Shown here one piece after another: positions 41,187 through 50,082 of a stretch of DNA of 64,000 bases. Where the stretch lies: positions 434,001-498,000 of the forward strand of contig CBDCJX010000009.1 of NCBI GenBank assembly GCA_965218045.1. Reading direction: 5' to 3'. The stretch comes from CAVRCA01 sp965218045. GTDB taxonomy: Bacteria > Pseudomonadota > Alphaproteobacteria > Acetobacterales > Acetobacteraceae. The stretch's first letter is position 1. Every line of letters starts with the position of its first letter. The notes under the pieces are model-generated. The model saw only the letters and a program-made list of their open reading frames with translations, made no database searches and had not been told where the DNA came from. The position numbers and the translations under genes were made by a program.

Positions 41187-41558
41187 ATGTTGGACCACGT
41201 AACGATCAGCGTGCGCGATCTGCGACGAGCAAAGGAATTCTATGACCGAGCCTTACGGCCGCTCGGTATCGAGTGCCTGTCTACCGATGAGGATGGCTTC
41301 GCCGGCTACGGGGTGAGACCAAAGGCCTTCTTCTGGATCGGCCAGAAGGGCGCTCAGCAGACGAGCGTTCATGTTGCATTCGCAGCGGATGATAGGCGGA
41401 ATGTGGACCGCTTCTATGAAGAAGCACTCGAGGCCGGCGGCCAGGACAACGGGCCACCAGGCATCCGCGCGCACTACCACCCCCACTACTACGGCGCCTT
41501 CGTTCTCGATCTTGACGGTCACAACATTGAAGCCGTCTGTCATTCACTGAGCCGCTAG
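41187..41558 (+). CDS. VOC (glyoxalase/dioxygenase-fold) family protein
   Basis: 123 residues from the ATG at 41187, preceded by AAGGAA (41174-41179). A single-pair beta-alpha-beta-beta-beta domain: MLDHVTISVRDLRRAKEFYDRA with the metal-type His, and YYGAFVLDLDGHNIEAVCHS with the second-half Glu. Such proteins include glyoxalase I, fosfomycin-type and bleomycin resistance proteins; without more residues no substrate can be assigned. A hairpin (CTG and GACCA at 41573-41583 with TGGTC and CAG at 41594-41601) follows the stop and may terminate transcription, though it lacks a T run. Confidence 0.85.
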   Translation: MLDHVTISVRDLRRAKEFYDRALRPLGIECLSTDEDGFAGYGVRPKAFFWIGQKGAQQTSVHVAFAADDRRNVDRFYEEALEAGGQDNGPPGIRAHYHPHYYGAFVLDLDGHNIEAVCHSLSR

Positions 41559-41944
41559 CCTTTACCTTGAGGCTGGAAGACCATGAAGCATGCTGGTCCA
41601 GCAGCTCTCGATGACTTAACAGAATCTGATCATCGCTATCCAGTCGCGAGGACTGAAACAACGTAGCTGACGAGAGAGCGACGCTTTTGACGCTTGTTGA
41701 CCGGACCTTGTGAATGGCGCACCGACTACCTGTTCTCCTTGCCGGTCCGCGTGCGCTGGCCATTGTCCGTTGCGCGTCCGTCTCAGCTGATGTTTGCTCG
41801 AACAGGAGCTCTATTGCGGGTCGGGCCGTCCACCGGTGTGCGCCGCCACAACTGGGAACATCGGCGGCGCCTATCGGCAAAGCCGCTTGCCACGCCAGCC
41901 AGGCCAAAACTTGATCGCGGCCGGCAAGTGCCGGAGGTTCGGCC
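41559..41944. other. 386-bp stretch without a recognisable gene
   Basis: Contains the hairpin after the VOC gene (41573-41601) and is otherwise without a convincing reading frame: the minus-strand frame reaching into it lacks any recognisable motif. The base composition is lower in GC than the neighbours for about 150 bp (41600-41760), as expected for a promoter region of the antiporter gene, but I could not pick a clear -35/-10 pair. Confidence 0.5.
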
Positions 41945-43750
41945 ATGCTTCACACCTTGGTCGCCCTGCTCCTCGCCAGCGTCATCCTGGTCCCGATCTC
42001 ACGCCGCCTCGGCTTCGGCAGCGTGCTCGGCTACCTCGTCGCCGGGGCGGCAATCGGGCCGCTGGGGCTGCGCCTGGTGAGCGATGTCGACCAGATCGCC
42101 GAGGTCGCCGAGCTCGGCGTCGTGATGCTGCTGTTCCTGATCGGCCTCGAGGTGCGGCCGCAGCGGCTGTGGGTGATGCGCCGGGCGGTGTTCGGGCTCG
42201 GCACCGCGCAGGTCGCGGCGGCCGGGCTGGTGCTGGCGGCGCTGTCGCATCTGGCCGGTATCGGCTGGTCCGGGGCGGTGGTGCTGGGCGTCGGCTGCGC
42301 GCTGTCCTCCACCGCCATCGTATTGCCGATGTTGGCCGAGCGCGACCTGCTCGGCTCGCCCGCCGGACGCGACGGGTTTGCCGTGCTGCTGTTCCAGGAC
42401 CTCGCCTTCATCCCGCTGGCCGCGCTGATCCCGCTGCTCGCGAACGGCGACCCGGTCGGCGGCGTGCTGGCCGACGTGCGGGACGGGCTGCCCTGGCTGG
42501 ACGTGCTGCGGGCGATGGCCGCGGTCGCCGCAATCCTGGTGGGCGGCCGGTTCCTCATGCCGTGGGTGTTTCGCCTGATCGGCGGCGCGCGCGTCCCCGA
42601 GGTGTTCACGGCGACGACGTTGCTGATCGTGGTCGGCACCGCTTTCCTGGCGCATCAGGTGGGTCTGTCGATGTCGCTCGGCGCGTTCCTCGCCGGCGTG
42701 CTGCTGTCGGGATCGGAATATCGCCACGAGCTGCAGGCCGATATCGAGCCGTTCGAGGGCCTGCTGCTCGGCTTCTTCTTCATGTCGGTCGGCATGCAGG
42801 CCCAGCTCGGCCTGGTCGCGGCGGAGCCGGCGACGATCGGGCTCGCGGTCGCGGCGCTGCTGTTGGCCAAGACGGTGGTGGGGTTCGCATTGAGCCGGTT
42901 CGTGGCTCGGCGCCGACCGCATGACGCGCTTCGCTTCGCCCTCGCCCTGCCGCAGGGGAGCGAGTTCAGCTTCGTGCTGTTCGAGGTCGCGGTCGGAGTG
43001 GGAGCGCTGTCGGCCAGCGATGCCAGCGGCGCGACCTTGGTGATCGCGCTGTCGATGGCGGCGACACCGCTGCTGTTTGCCGCCTCGGAGCGGTTCGTCA
43101 TTCCCCGGCTCGGCCCCAAGCGGGAGGAGCCCGAGTACGACGTGATCGAGGAGGCTACCCCGGTGATCATCGCCGGCTTCGGGCGCATGGGGCAGATAGT
43201 GGGTCGCGCGCTGCGCATGCAGGGCATCGCCTTCACCGCGCTGGAACAGGACGCCGCGCAGGTCGAGGTGGTCCGCCGCTTCGGTGCGCAAGTCTATTTC
43301 GGCAATCCCGCTCGCCCCGACCTGCTGCGTTCGGCCGGTGCCGCCACGGCGCGGCTGCTGGTCGTCGCCCTGGAGGACATGGACGAGACGTTGCGGGTCG
43401 TGGACATCGCCCGCCGCACCTTCCCCGAGCTGCGGATTCTGGCCCGCGCCCGCAATCGTCGGCACGCTCACCTGCTGATGGACCGTGGCGTGGCTGGGAT
43501 CGTGCGCGAAACCTTTCATTCGAGCCTGCGCCTGACCGAGCTGGTGCTGCACGAGCTCGGCATGCCCGAGGCGGAGGCGCATCGTCGAGTGGAGCTGTTC
43601 CGCGACTATGACGAACGCAATCTGGCGGAGACCCACGCCTTCTACGAGGACGAACGCCAGCTCATCCAGGACGCGCAGGCGCGGGCAGAGGAACTGACCG
43701 GGCTGTTCGAGGCCGATCAGGCACGCGGCCGGGCAAGCGCCGCGGATTAG
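41945..43750 (+). CDS. monovalent cation:proton antiporter, CPA2 family (KefB/KefC-like)
   Basis: 601 residues. The first ~370 residues form a multi-span exchanger domain (start MLHTLVALLLASVILVPISR, GSVLGYLVAGAAIGPLGLRL, CALSSTAIVLPMLAERD, GLLLGFFFMSVGM). The C-terminal TrkA-N domain follows with PVIIAGFGRMGQIVGRAL (nucleotide-binding Rossmann) and ends near 560. It should exchange K+ or Na+ for H+ and be gated by a nucleotide or glutathione-type ligand. It is a single-gene unit; no KefF/G-like ancillary gene is nearby. Confidence 0.93.
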   Translation: MLHTLVALLLASVILVPISRRLGFGSVLGYLVAGAAIGPLGLRLVSDVDQIAEVAELGVVMLLFLIGLEVRPQRLWVMRRAVFGLGTAQVAAAGLVLAALSHLAGIGWSGAVVLGVGCALSSTAIVLPMLAERDLLGSPAGRDGFAVLLFQDLAFIPLAALIPLLANGDPVGGVLADVRDGLPWLDVLRAMAAVAAILVGGRFLMPWVFRLIGGARVPEVFTATTLLIVVGTAFLAHQVGLSMSLGAFLAGVLLSGSEYRHELQADIEPFEGLLLGFFFMSVGMQAQLGLVAAEPATIGLAVAALLLAKTVVGFALSRFVARRRPHDALRFALALPQGSEFSFVLFEVAVGVGALSASDASGATLVIALSMAATPLLFAASERFVIPRLGPKREEPEYDVIEEATPVIIAGFGRMGQIVGRALRMQGIAFTALEQDAAQVEVVRRFGAQVYFGNPARPDLLRSAGAATARLLVVALEDMDETLRVVDIARRTFPELRILARARNRRHAHLLMDRGVAGIVRETFHSSLRLTELVLHELGMPEAEAHRRVELFRDYDERNLAETHAFYEDERQLIQDAQARAEELTGLFEADQARGRASAAD

Positions 43751-44046
43751 CCGGGCAACTGCGCAACGAGAGCGGCGAACTCGTCGCGCGCTTGCTCGAG
43801 TGCCGCCCATCGTGGCGAACCGACCGCGAATTGCGTGCTGTAGACGACGCTGATCACGGCGTTGAGCCGCGAAAGTTGGTGCTTGCCGATCGACTCACCT
43901 GGTGCTTCGCGCAACTTTGTTATCAGCGCCTCGCGATACAGGCCCAGGCGCTGCATGGCGTCGGAGAAGTGCTGCATTTCCCGCGCGGGTCGATCCGCCA
44001 GCAGCTGGTCGAGCGCTGCCAGCGCGGCGTGGGTGGGTTCAGCCAT
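43747..44046 (-). CDS. small hypothetical protein encoded directly downstream of formate dehydrogenase
   Basis: 99 residues, no signal peptide or membrane segment. It is predicted mostly helical: AALAALDQLLADRPAREMQH at the N-terminus, then LREAPGESIGKHQLSRLNAV and a C-terminal RWAALEQARDEFAALVAQL. It starts 8 bases inside the fdhA 3' end and so is translationally coupled to it. Its length and helical nature would suit a chaperone or assembly factor of the molybdoenzyme, but I do not recognise the family. It overlaps the antiporter's 3' end by a few bases tail to tail. Confidence 0.65.
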   Translation of the reverse strand: MAEPTHAALAALDQLLADRPAREMQHFSDAMQRLGLYREALITKLREAPGESIGKHQLSRLNAVISVVYSTQFAVGSPRWAALEQARDEFAALVAQLPG

Positions 44047-47000
44047 CGCCCACCGCTCCCGAGGGTGGCAGGCGGCCGCGCCGCAGGTCGCAGGTGAGCG
44101 CCTTGGTGCTGTGAATGCTGGTGTTGGCGTCGCCGGAGATTGCCAGCAGCACGTTGGCGATGTCGCCGCGCGCGTAGCCCTCCCAGCCGAACACCCACGG
44201 CATGCCGATCTGGTACACCTGCCGCCCGTCGATCAGCAGCGGCCGCAGCCGATCGGTGATCATTGCCTTCACCTCGATCTCGCCGCGCAAGGTCGACAGC
44301 ACGACCCAGTCGAGCGGGCGAATGCCCTTCTCGCGCGCGAGCTCGGGCGGAATTTCGACGAACGCTTCCGGCTGCAGCTCGGCGGTGTGCGGCATCGCGC
44401 GGGTCGACACCCCGCCGCAATGCAGCTCGGTGAGCCGGTAGGTGGTGAACACATAAGGGAAACGCGTGTCCGCGATGGCGTGATACTCGTTGCCGGGGCG
44501 TGACCATCGCAACGTCGCCGGGTTGGACTGGCGCGGATAGAGCGGGTTGCGCACCGGGCTTTCCAACGGCTCGTAATGGGTGGGCAGCGGCCCGTCCTTG
44601 AGGCCAGAGGGGACGAACAGCATGCATCGCCCTTGCGGGATCATGATGAACGGATCGGTGCCGGCCAACGCCTCCATGCCCACAGGCTGGCTCGACCAGT
44701 CCGGCCGATAGTCGGGCCGCTTGCTGGCGACGAAATCCGGCACATCCTTGCCGACCCACTTGCCGTCGGCCTCGCTCCACCACACCAGGCGCTTGGCTTC
44801 CGACCATGGCTTGCCGTCGGGATCGGCGGAGGCGCGGTTGTACATCTCGCGTCGGTTGGACGGCCAGGTGAACCCCCAGCCGAGATGCGTGCCGGCCCCG
44901 CCTGCCGGGTCGGGCTTGCGCGAGCGCGCCTGGTTCTGCTCCAGCGAGGGTGTCACACCGGCATAAAGCCAGCCACCGCACGCGGTGGAGCCGTCGTCCT
45001 TGAGCTCCTGATAGCTGGCGACAGGCTGCTTGTCGGCCCAGGTGCAGCCGTTGATCTCTCGCAGCACCTGCAACGCGTCCGGCTCCTGCTCGCGGCCGCG
45101 CAGCCGATAGTCCCAGGTCAGCAGCCGCAGCGGCCGGTCGCGCGGCTCGGGGCTGCGAGCGTAGAGCTGCCGCAGTCGGTTGCCGAGATGCACGATGAAC
45201 CAGAGATCGGAGCGCGAGTCGCCGATCGGGTCCACCACCTTGTCGTGCCATTGCACGAGCCGCCCGGTGTTGGTCAGGGTGCCGTCCTTCTCGGCGGGCA
45301 CGCAAGCCGGCAGCAGGAAAATCTCGGTGGCGACATCCTCGGCACGCAGCTCGCCGCGCCGCGCCGCGCGTCCCTTGCTCCAGAAGCTTGCTGTCTCGGT
45401 CTCGAAACTGTCGCGCACCACCAGCCATTCCAGCTTGGCGAGGCCGCGCTCGACCAGATCGGAGTTGACCGCGCCGACCACCGGGTTCTGGCCGAACACG
45501 AACATGCCCTTGATGACGCCGTCGAGCATGGCCAAGGTGATCGGTTGCTGCGAATGATCGCCGGTTATCTTCGGCAAGCAGTCGTAGCAGAAATCATTGT
45601 GCGCCGTTGCGTTGTCGCCGTACCAGGCTTTCAACAGGCTGACGAAGTATTTCGGAAAATTGTGCCACCAGCCGGTCGGCACGGTTTCGGCCGCCAGCAA
45701 TTGTCGCAAGGTGTGGTGCGGCTTGAACGCGTCGGGCTGCGGCAGGTAGGTGGGCAGCATGTTGTACAGTGTCGGGATGTCGGTGCTGCCCTGGATGCTG
45801 CAATGACCACGCAACGCCATCACGCCGCCGCCCGGACGTCCCATGTTGCCGAGCAGACCCTGGATGATCGAGGCGGCGCGGATGATCTGCACGCCGACCT
45901 CGTGATGCGTCCAGCCCACCGCGTAACAGAACGAGCCGGTCTTCTCGCGCCCCGAGTTGCGCGTGTACGCCCGAGCGATTGCGAGGAACGTCTCGCGCGG
46001 GCAGCCGGTGACCCGCTCCACCATCTCCGGCGTGTAACGCGCGTAGTGCCGCTTGAGGATCTGGTAGACGCAGTTCGGGTCCTGCAAGCTTGGGTCTTCC
46101 GGCGCCGGGCCCTCGACCTTGCGCGCGCCGAACAGGGTTTCACCGTGGATCGAATGGTGCTCGGTGTAATGCTCGGCCAGCGGCGAGGCCATTGTCTTGC
46201 CGCGGTACTGCCAAGTGTCGACGCTATAGGTTCCGTTGCTTTCGTTGAACCCGGAGAACTCGCCGCCAAGCTGCTCGGGGTCGCGGTACTCGTCGGTCAC
46301 CACGGCGGCGATGTTGCTGTAGGCCATCGCCCATTCGCGGAACCAGCAATCGTTCTCCAGGATGTAGTGGATCAGCCCGCCGAGGAAGGCGATGTCGGTG
46401 CCGGGCCGGATCGGCGCGTAGATGTCGGCCAGCGCCGAGGTGCGGGTGAACCGCGGATCGACATGGATGATGGTGGCGCCGCGCTGCTTGGCTTGCATGA
46501 CGAAGCGGAACCCGATCGGGTGATTCTCCGCCATGTTGGAGCCCATGATGATGACGCAATCGGCGTCAGCCAGGCTCCAGAGCTGCATGGTGGCAGCGCC
46601 GCGTCCGAAGGAGGTGCCCAAACTGGGCACCGAGGAGGAGTGTCAGATGCGCGCCTGGTTCTCTATCCCGACCACGCCGAGGCCGCCGCCGAGCAGCTTC
46701 TTGATCAGGTAGTTCTCTTCGTTGTCCATCGTGGCGCCGCCGAACGAGGCGATGCCGAGCGTGTGATTGACCGTCGTGCCGTCCGGCAGCTTCTCGACGA
46801 ACGTCTCGTCGCGTGTCCGCTTGGTGAGCTGCGCGATCCGCTCCATCGCCCAGTCGAGCGGCTTCTCCTCCCACTCGGTGGCGTGCGGCGCGCGGTAGCG
46901 GACGGTGTTGACCCGCAGCGGGCTGGTCATCAGCCCGAGCGTGCCGGCGCCCTTCGGACAAAGCGTGCCCTGGTTCACCGGGCTGCGCGGATCGCCCTCG

Positions 47001-47239
47001 ACATGGATCGGCTGGCCGTCCTTGACATAGACGAGCTGCGCGCAGCCGACGGCGCAGAACGGGCACACGCTGGTGCCGATCGTGTCGGCCTGCTCGAGTC
47101 GGGGGCGCAGCTCGCGCGAGGCCGTGCTTTCGGCGGCGCGATCACGGGCGCTCTCGCCGGCGAGCTGGCGCGGCAGCGACCAGTCGCGCAGGAAGTGGGC
47201 GGTGCGGTCGGCGAGGCTGCGGCTTATGTGCTTGGGCAT
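44039..47239 (-). CDS. fdhA: selenocysteine-containing formate dehydrogenase, alpha (catalytic) subunit
   Basis: 1066 codons including a UGA read as selenocysteine at residue 199. It oxidises formate to CO2 at a molybdenum/tungsten bis-pterin site. The N-terminal Fe-S motif is CPFCAVGC (residues 59-66) with the fourth Cys in TLCPKG. The chain reads VGIENQARI-Sec-HSSSVPSLGTSFGRG across the UGA, the standard place where Sec or Cys ligates the metal. The rest carries the FdnG-type core (GSNMAENHPIGFRFV, CYAVGWTHHEVGVQII). The start is the ATG at 47239. There is no twin-arginine signal at the N-terminus (MPKHISRSLADRTAHFLRDW), so this subunit should stay in the cytoplasm, unlike FdnG/FdoG. No beta or gamma subunit gene is adjacent. 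Confidence 0.93.
46613..46631 (-). promoter_or_regulatory. bacterial SECIS-like stem-loop 3' of the UGA
   Basis: On the minus strand, GGTGCCC (46625-46631), a five-base loop AGTTT and GGGCACC (46613-46619) form a perfect 7-bp stem. The 11 bases between the UGA and the stem equal the spacing in E. coli fdhF. The loop contains GU, as in known SECIS loops, but the bulged U of the E. coli element is not visible. Confidence 0.85.
46643..46645 (-). other. UGA selenocysteine codon of fdhA
   Basis: In-frame TGA on the minus strand where all relatives carry Cys or Sec. It is followed at 11 nt by a 7-bp hairpin, and the gene for the dedicated elongation factor SelB is divergently transcribed 109 bp beyond the fdhA start. 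Confidence 0.92.
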
Positions 47240-47347
47240 GTCGGTTCCCGGCAGAGCAGGCACACAACGTCGCGTCTTGGCGTGGGTTTGCGATCACGAT
47301 CGCGAAGCTCGCGCGTTGTGGGCACGATGGGCACGGAAGCTCGCTGA
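47240..47347. promoter_or_regulatory. 108-bp divergent region between fdhA and selB with dyad repeats
   Basis: Contains a palindrome GCGATC-AC-GATCGC at 47290-47303 and an outer inverted repeat CACAACG (47263-47269) / CGTTGTG (47314-47320), the two dyads centred five bases apart. It must carry both promoters and may hold an operator co-regulating fdhA and selB. No clear sigma-70 -35/-10 was found. Confidence 0.4.
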
Positions 47348-49240
47348 GTGCGACGGCTGCTGATCGGCGTGATCGGCCATGTCGATCATGGCAAGACGGC
47401 GCTGGTTCGCGCGCTCACCGGCATGGAGACGGACCGGCTGCCGGAGGAACAGCGGCGCGGCATCTCGATCGCGCTCGGCTTCGCGCACATGCGAGTGGGC
47501 GAGATCGAGCTCGACCTGGTGGATATGCCCGGCCACGAGCGCTTCGTGCGCACCATGATCGCGGGTGCCACCGGCATCGACGCGGTGCTGCTGGTGGTCG
47601 ACGCGCGCGAGGGGGCGAAGCCGCAGACGGCGGAGCACGTGGCGATCGCCGGGCTGCTCGGCATCGAGCGGGCGGTGCTCGCGGTCAGCAAGTGCGACCT
47701 CGTGCCACCCGAGATCGCGGCAACGGTCGGGCGCGAGGCCGGGGCGCTGCTGCGTAGCGCGGGCCTCACCGTGGCGCCGCCGATCCTGACCAGCGCGGTG
47801 ACCGGGGCGGGGATCGAGGCGCTGCGAAGCGCGCTGGTCGATGCGCCGCGGCTTGGCGAGGCGACGGAACGGGACGAGCGCGGATTCGTCTGGCTGCCGA
47901 TCGACCGCGCCTTCAGCCTGGCGGGACACGGCACCATCGTCACCGGCACCTTGCGCCACGGTCGGCTCGCGGCCCTGGACCCGCTCGAGCTGGTGCCGCA
48001 GGGGATCGCACTGCGGATGCGCGGGATGCAGGTGCATCGCCGGGCGGTGTCGACGGCGCTGCCCGGTCAGCGGGTCGCGGTCAATCTGCGTGGTGTCGAG
48101 GCCAGCGCGTTGCGGCGCGGTCAGGCGCTGGCCACCCCCGGTCTGCTGCGCCCCGCCAGGTGGATCGGCGTGAGCCTGCGACTGCTGGAGCAGGCGCCGA
48201 GCTTGCGTGGCGGGGCGGCGGTGACCCTGCTGGCCGGCAGCCTGGAGTGCGCCGCGCGGCTGCGGCTGCTGGATCGCGACGCGCTGGAGCCGGGCGAGCG
48301 GTGCGTCGCCCAGCTCGATTGCCGGCCCGCAATTGCCCTGCCGGCGCGGGAACGCTTCGTGCTGCGTGGCGGGGCGCGGCTGGGCACGCTCGGCGGCGGC
48401 GTTGTGCTCGACCCGATGATGCTGCGGCTGCGTCGCGGCAACACCGCGCGGCTGGAGTGGCTGGCGGGCGCCACGCCGGAGCAGATCGTGCTGCGCGAGG
48501 TCGAGGCGGCGGGGCCGGTCGGCTGCCGGCTCGCCGCCCTCGCGCGCGTCGCCGGGCTGTCCCCGGCGCGGGTGCGCGCCGTGTTGCAGCCGGCGCCGGT
48601 GCGCGTGCTGGGCGGGGTCGCCTTGGCGCGCGCGGCGGTCGATCGGCTCGCCGCCGCGATCGAGCGGGCGGTCGCCGACGCGCCGGCGGGCCTGTCGCGC
48701 GAGCGCGTGCTGGCCACCACGCCGCGCCACGTGGCCGCCGAGGTGGTGGACGCGATCCTGGCCGAGCTGTGCGAGCGGGGGCGGCTGATCCGGCGCGGCG
48801 GCTTGTTGCATCGGCGCGATACCGTGGGCGAGCGCGCCCGGGTGCTGGAGGAGGGCGAGCTGGCGCAGCGTTTCGCCGCGCTGCTGCTGCACGCCCGGCT
48901 CAACCCGCCCGATACGACGGCGCTGCTCAAAGCGCATCCGGCGTCTCGCGCCGCGCTCGACCGGCTGATCCGCGAGAGGATCGTGGTGCGCACGCTGGAT
49001 CGGGTGCAGCAGCGCGAAATCCTGTTCCATCGCGAGGCGGTGCGCGGCGCGCAGATCGCGCTGGCGCCGCATCTCGGCCGGCCGCCCGGAGTTCTGCTGG
49101 GCGAGGCCGGGGCCATCCTTGGCATCACGCGGAAATTCGCGGTGCCGCTGATGGAATATCTCGACGCGGTCCAGTTCACCCGACGAGTGCGGGACCGCCG
49201 GGTGCTGGCCGTTGCCCCGTCGGCGTTTACCAAGACGTAG
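47348..49240 (+). CDS. selB: selenocysteine-specific elongation factor SelB
   Basis: 630 residues from the GTG at 47348. SelB delivers Sec-tRNA(Sec) to the ribosome at UGA codons marked by a SECIS hairpin. GTPase motifs: GHVDHGKTALVRALTG (G1), QRRGISIALGFAH (G2-like switch), VDMPGHERFVRTM (G3), and SKCD (G4). Domains 2 and 3 follow (GHGTIVTGTL), and the C-terminal winged-helix repeats that bind SECIS occupy about residues 380-630 (LAALARVAGL, EEGELAQRFA, FAVPLMEYLD). Adjacent and divergent to the Sec-containing fdhA it decodes. No selA or selD is in the window. Confidence 0.95.
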   Translation: MRRLLIGVIGHVDHGKTALVRALTGMETDRLPEEQRRGISIALGFAHMRVGEIELDLVDMPGHERFVRTMIAGATGIDAVLLVVDAREGAKPQTAEHVAIAGLLGIERAVLAVSKCDLVPPEIAATVGREAGALLRSAGLTVAPPILTSAVTGAGIEALRSALVDAPRLGEATERDERGFVWLPIDRAFSLAGHGTIVTGTLRHGRLAALDPLELVPQGIALRMRGMQVHRRAVSTALPGQRVAVNLRGVEASALRRGQALATPGLLRPARWIGVSLRLLEQAPSLRGGAAVTLLAGSLECAARLRLLDRDALEPGERCVAQLDCRPAIALPARERFVLRGGARLGTLGGGVVLDPMMLRLRRGNTARLEWLAGATPEQIVLREVEAAGPVGCRLAALARVAGLSPARVRAVLQPAPVRVLGGVALARAAVDRLAAAIERAVADAPAGLSRERVLATTPRHVAAEVVDAILAELCERGRLIRRGGLLHRRDTVGERARVLEEGELAQRFAALLLHARLNPPDTTALLKAHPASRAALDRLIRERIVVRTLDRVQQREILFHREAVRGAQIALAPHLGRPPGVLLGEAGAILGITRKFAVPLMEYLDAVQFTRRVRDRRVLAVAPSAFTKT

Positions 49241-49263
49241 CAGCCCTCCGGCACAGTCCGGGC

Positions 49264-50007
49264 ATGAGGACGCGTCTCGTCGCGCTGCTGGCGCTCGCCG
49301 TCGTGCCGTTGAGTTTCCCCACCGCGCGGGCTGCCGACGCGGCGATGGATTGCGTCGCCGCCGCCTCGCGGGCCGAGACCGAGGCCGGACTGCCCCCCGG
49401 CCTGCTGCTGTCGATCGGGCGCATCGAGAGCGGGCGATACGACCCGCGCGCGGGCGGCCTGGTGCCGTGGCCGTTCGCCGTCAACATCGCCGGTCGTGGC
49501 GCCTATCCGGCCTCGCGCGACGCCGCGGTCGGCTTGGTGGCGGCCGAGCTCGCGTCCGGGGTGCGCTCGATCGACGTCGGGTGCTTCCAGATCAACCTGC
49601 ACCACCACCCCACCGCCTTCGCCACCTTGGAGCAGGCGTTCGACGCCGAGGCGAACGCGCAATACGCCGCGCGTTTCCTGCGCGGGCTCTATGCGCGCAC
49701 CGGGAGCTGGCCGATGTCGGTCGGCCTGTATCACTCGGCCGATCCGGTGCTGGGCGGCTTGTACAGCGGCAGCGTGCTGCGCGACTGGACCGGGCAGCGG
49801 GAGCCCGGGGCCGGGCTGGCCCTTGCTGGAGGAACCAGGTTCGCCCCGATGCAGCTCGCGTTGCGGGTGCGGGTGGTGCTGCCGAGCTGGGCCACGGCCG
49901 AACCGAGCGCCGCGTCGGCCGTGGCCCAGCTCGGCGGGATGGTCGTGCGCAGCGGTGCGCGGGGCCGCCTGCCGCGAGTGGTGACCCCCACCTTCGCCGC
50001 GCGATAG
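49264..50007 (+). CDS. lytic transglycosylase SLT domain protein at the head of the Tad pilus locus
   Basis: 247 residues from the ATG at 49264. A cleavable signal peptide (MRTRLVALLALAVVPLSFPT, cleavage after ARA) directs it to the periplasm. The SLT catalytic Glu is in SIGRIESGRYDPRAGG near residue 56, and the partner motif DVGCFQINLHHHP near residue 106 matches the GLMQIN-type element. It cuts peptidoglycan strands to let the pilus pass. It is 23 bp after selB and 75 bp before tadD. The C-terminal 60 residues are Ala/Pro/Arg-rich. Confidence 0.87.
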   Translation: MRTRLVALLALAVVPLSFPTARAADAAMDCVAAASRAETEAGLPPGLLLSIGRIESGRYDPRAGGLVPWPFAVNIAGRGAYPASRDAAVGLVAAELASGVRSIDVGCFQINLHHHPTAFATLEQAFDAEANAQYAARFLRGLYARTGSWPMSVGLYHSADPVLGGLYSGSVLRDWTGQREPGAGLALAGGTRFAPMQLALRVRVVLPSWATAEPSAASAVAQLGGMVVRSGARGRLPRVVTPTFAAR

Positions 50008-50082
50008 CCCGCGAGGCGGTTAACCACTTCGCAAATCTCTCGGGGCTATGTCGGAGCTCTCGCCAAAAAGGCAGGGAACGTG

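Noticed and set aside
44039..47263. fdhA as two separate genes or a frameshifted pseudogene, split at 46643
   Set aside because: The break is a single in-frame UGA at the known Sec position with a SECIS-like stem, and selB is next door.
44576..47347. Long plus-strand frame opposite fdhA
   Set aside because: Shadow of the real gene; no motif and biased composition.
47294..49734. Long minus-strand frames opposite selB
   Set aside because: Mirror frames of the real SelB gene; no start signal or recognisable domain.
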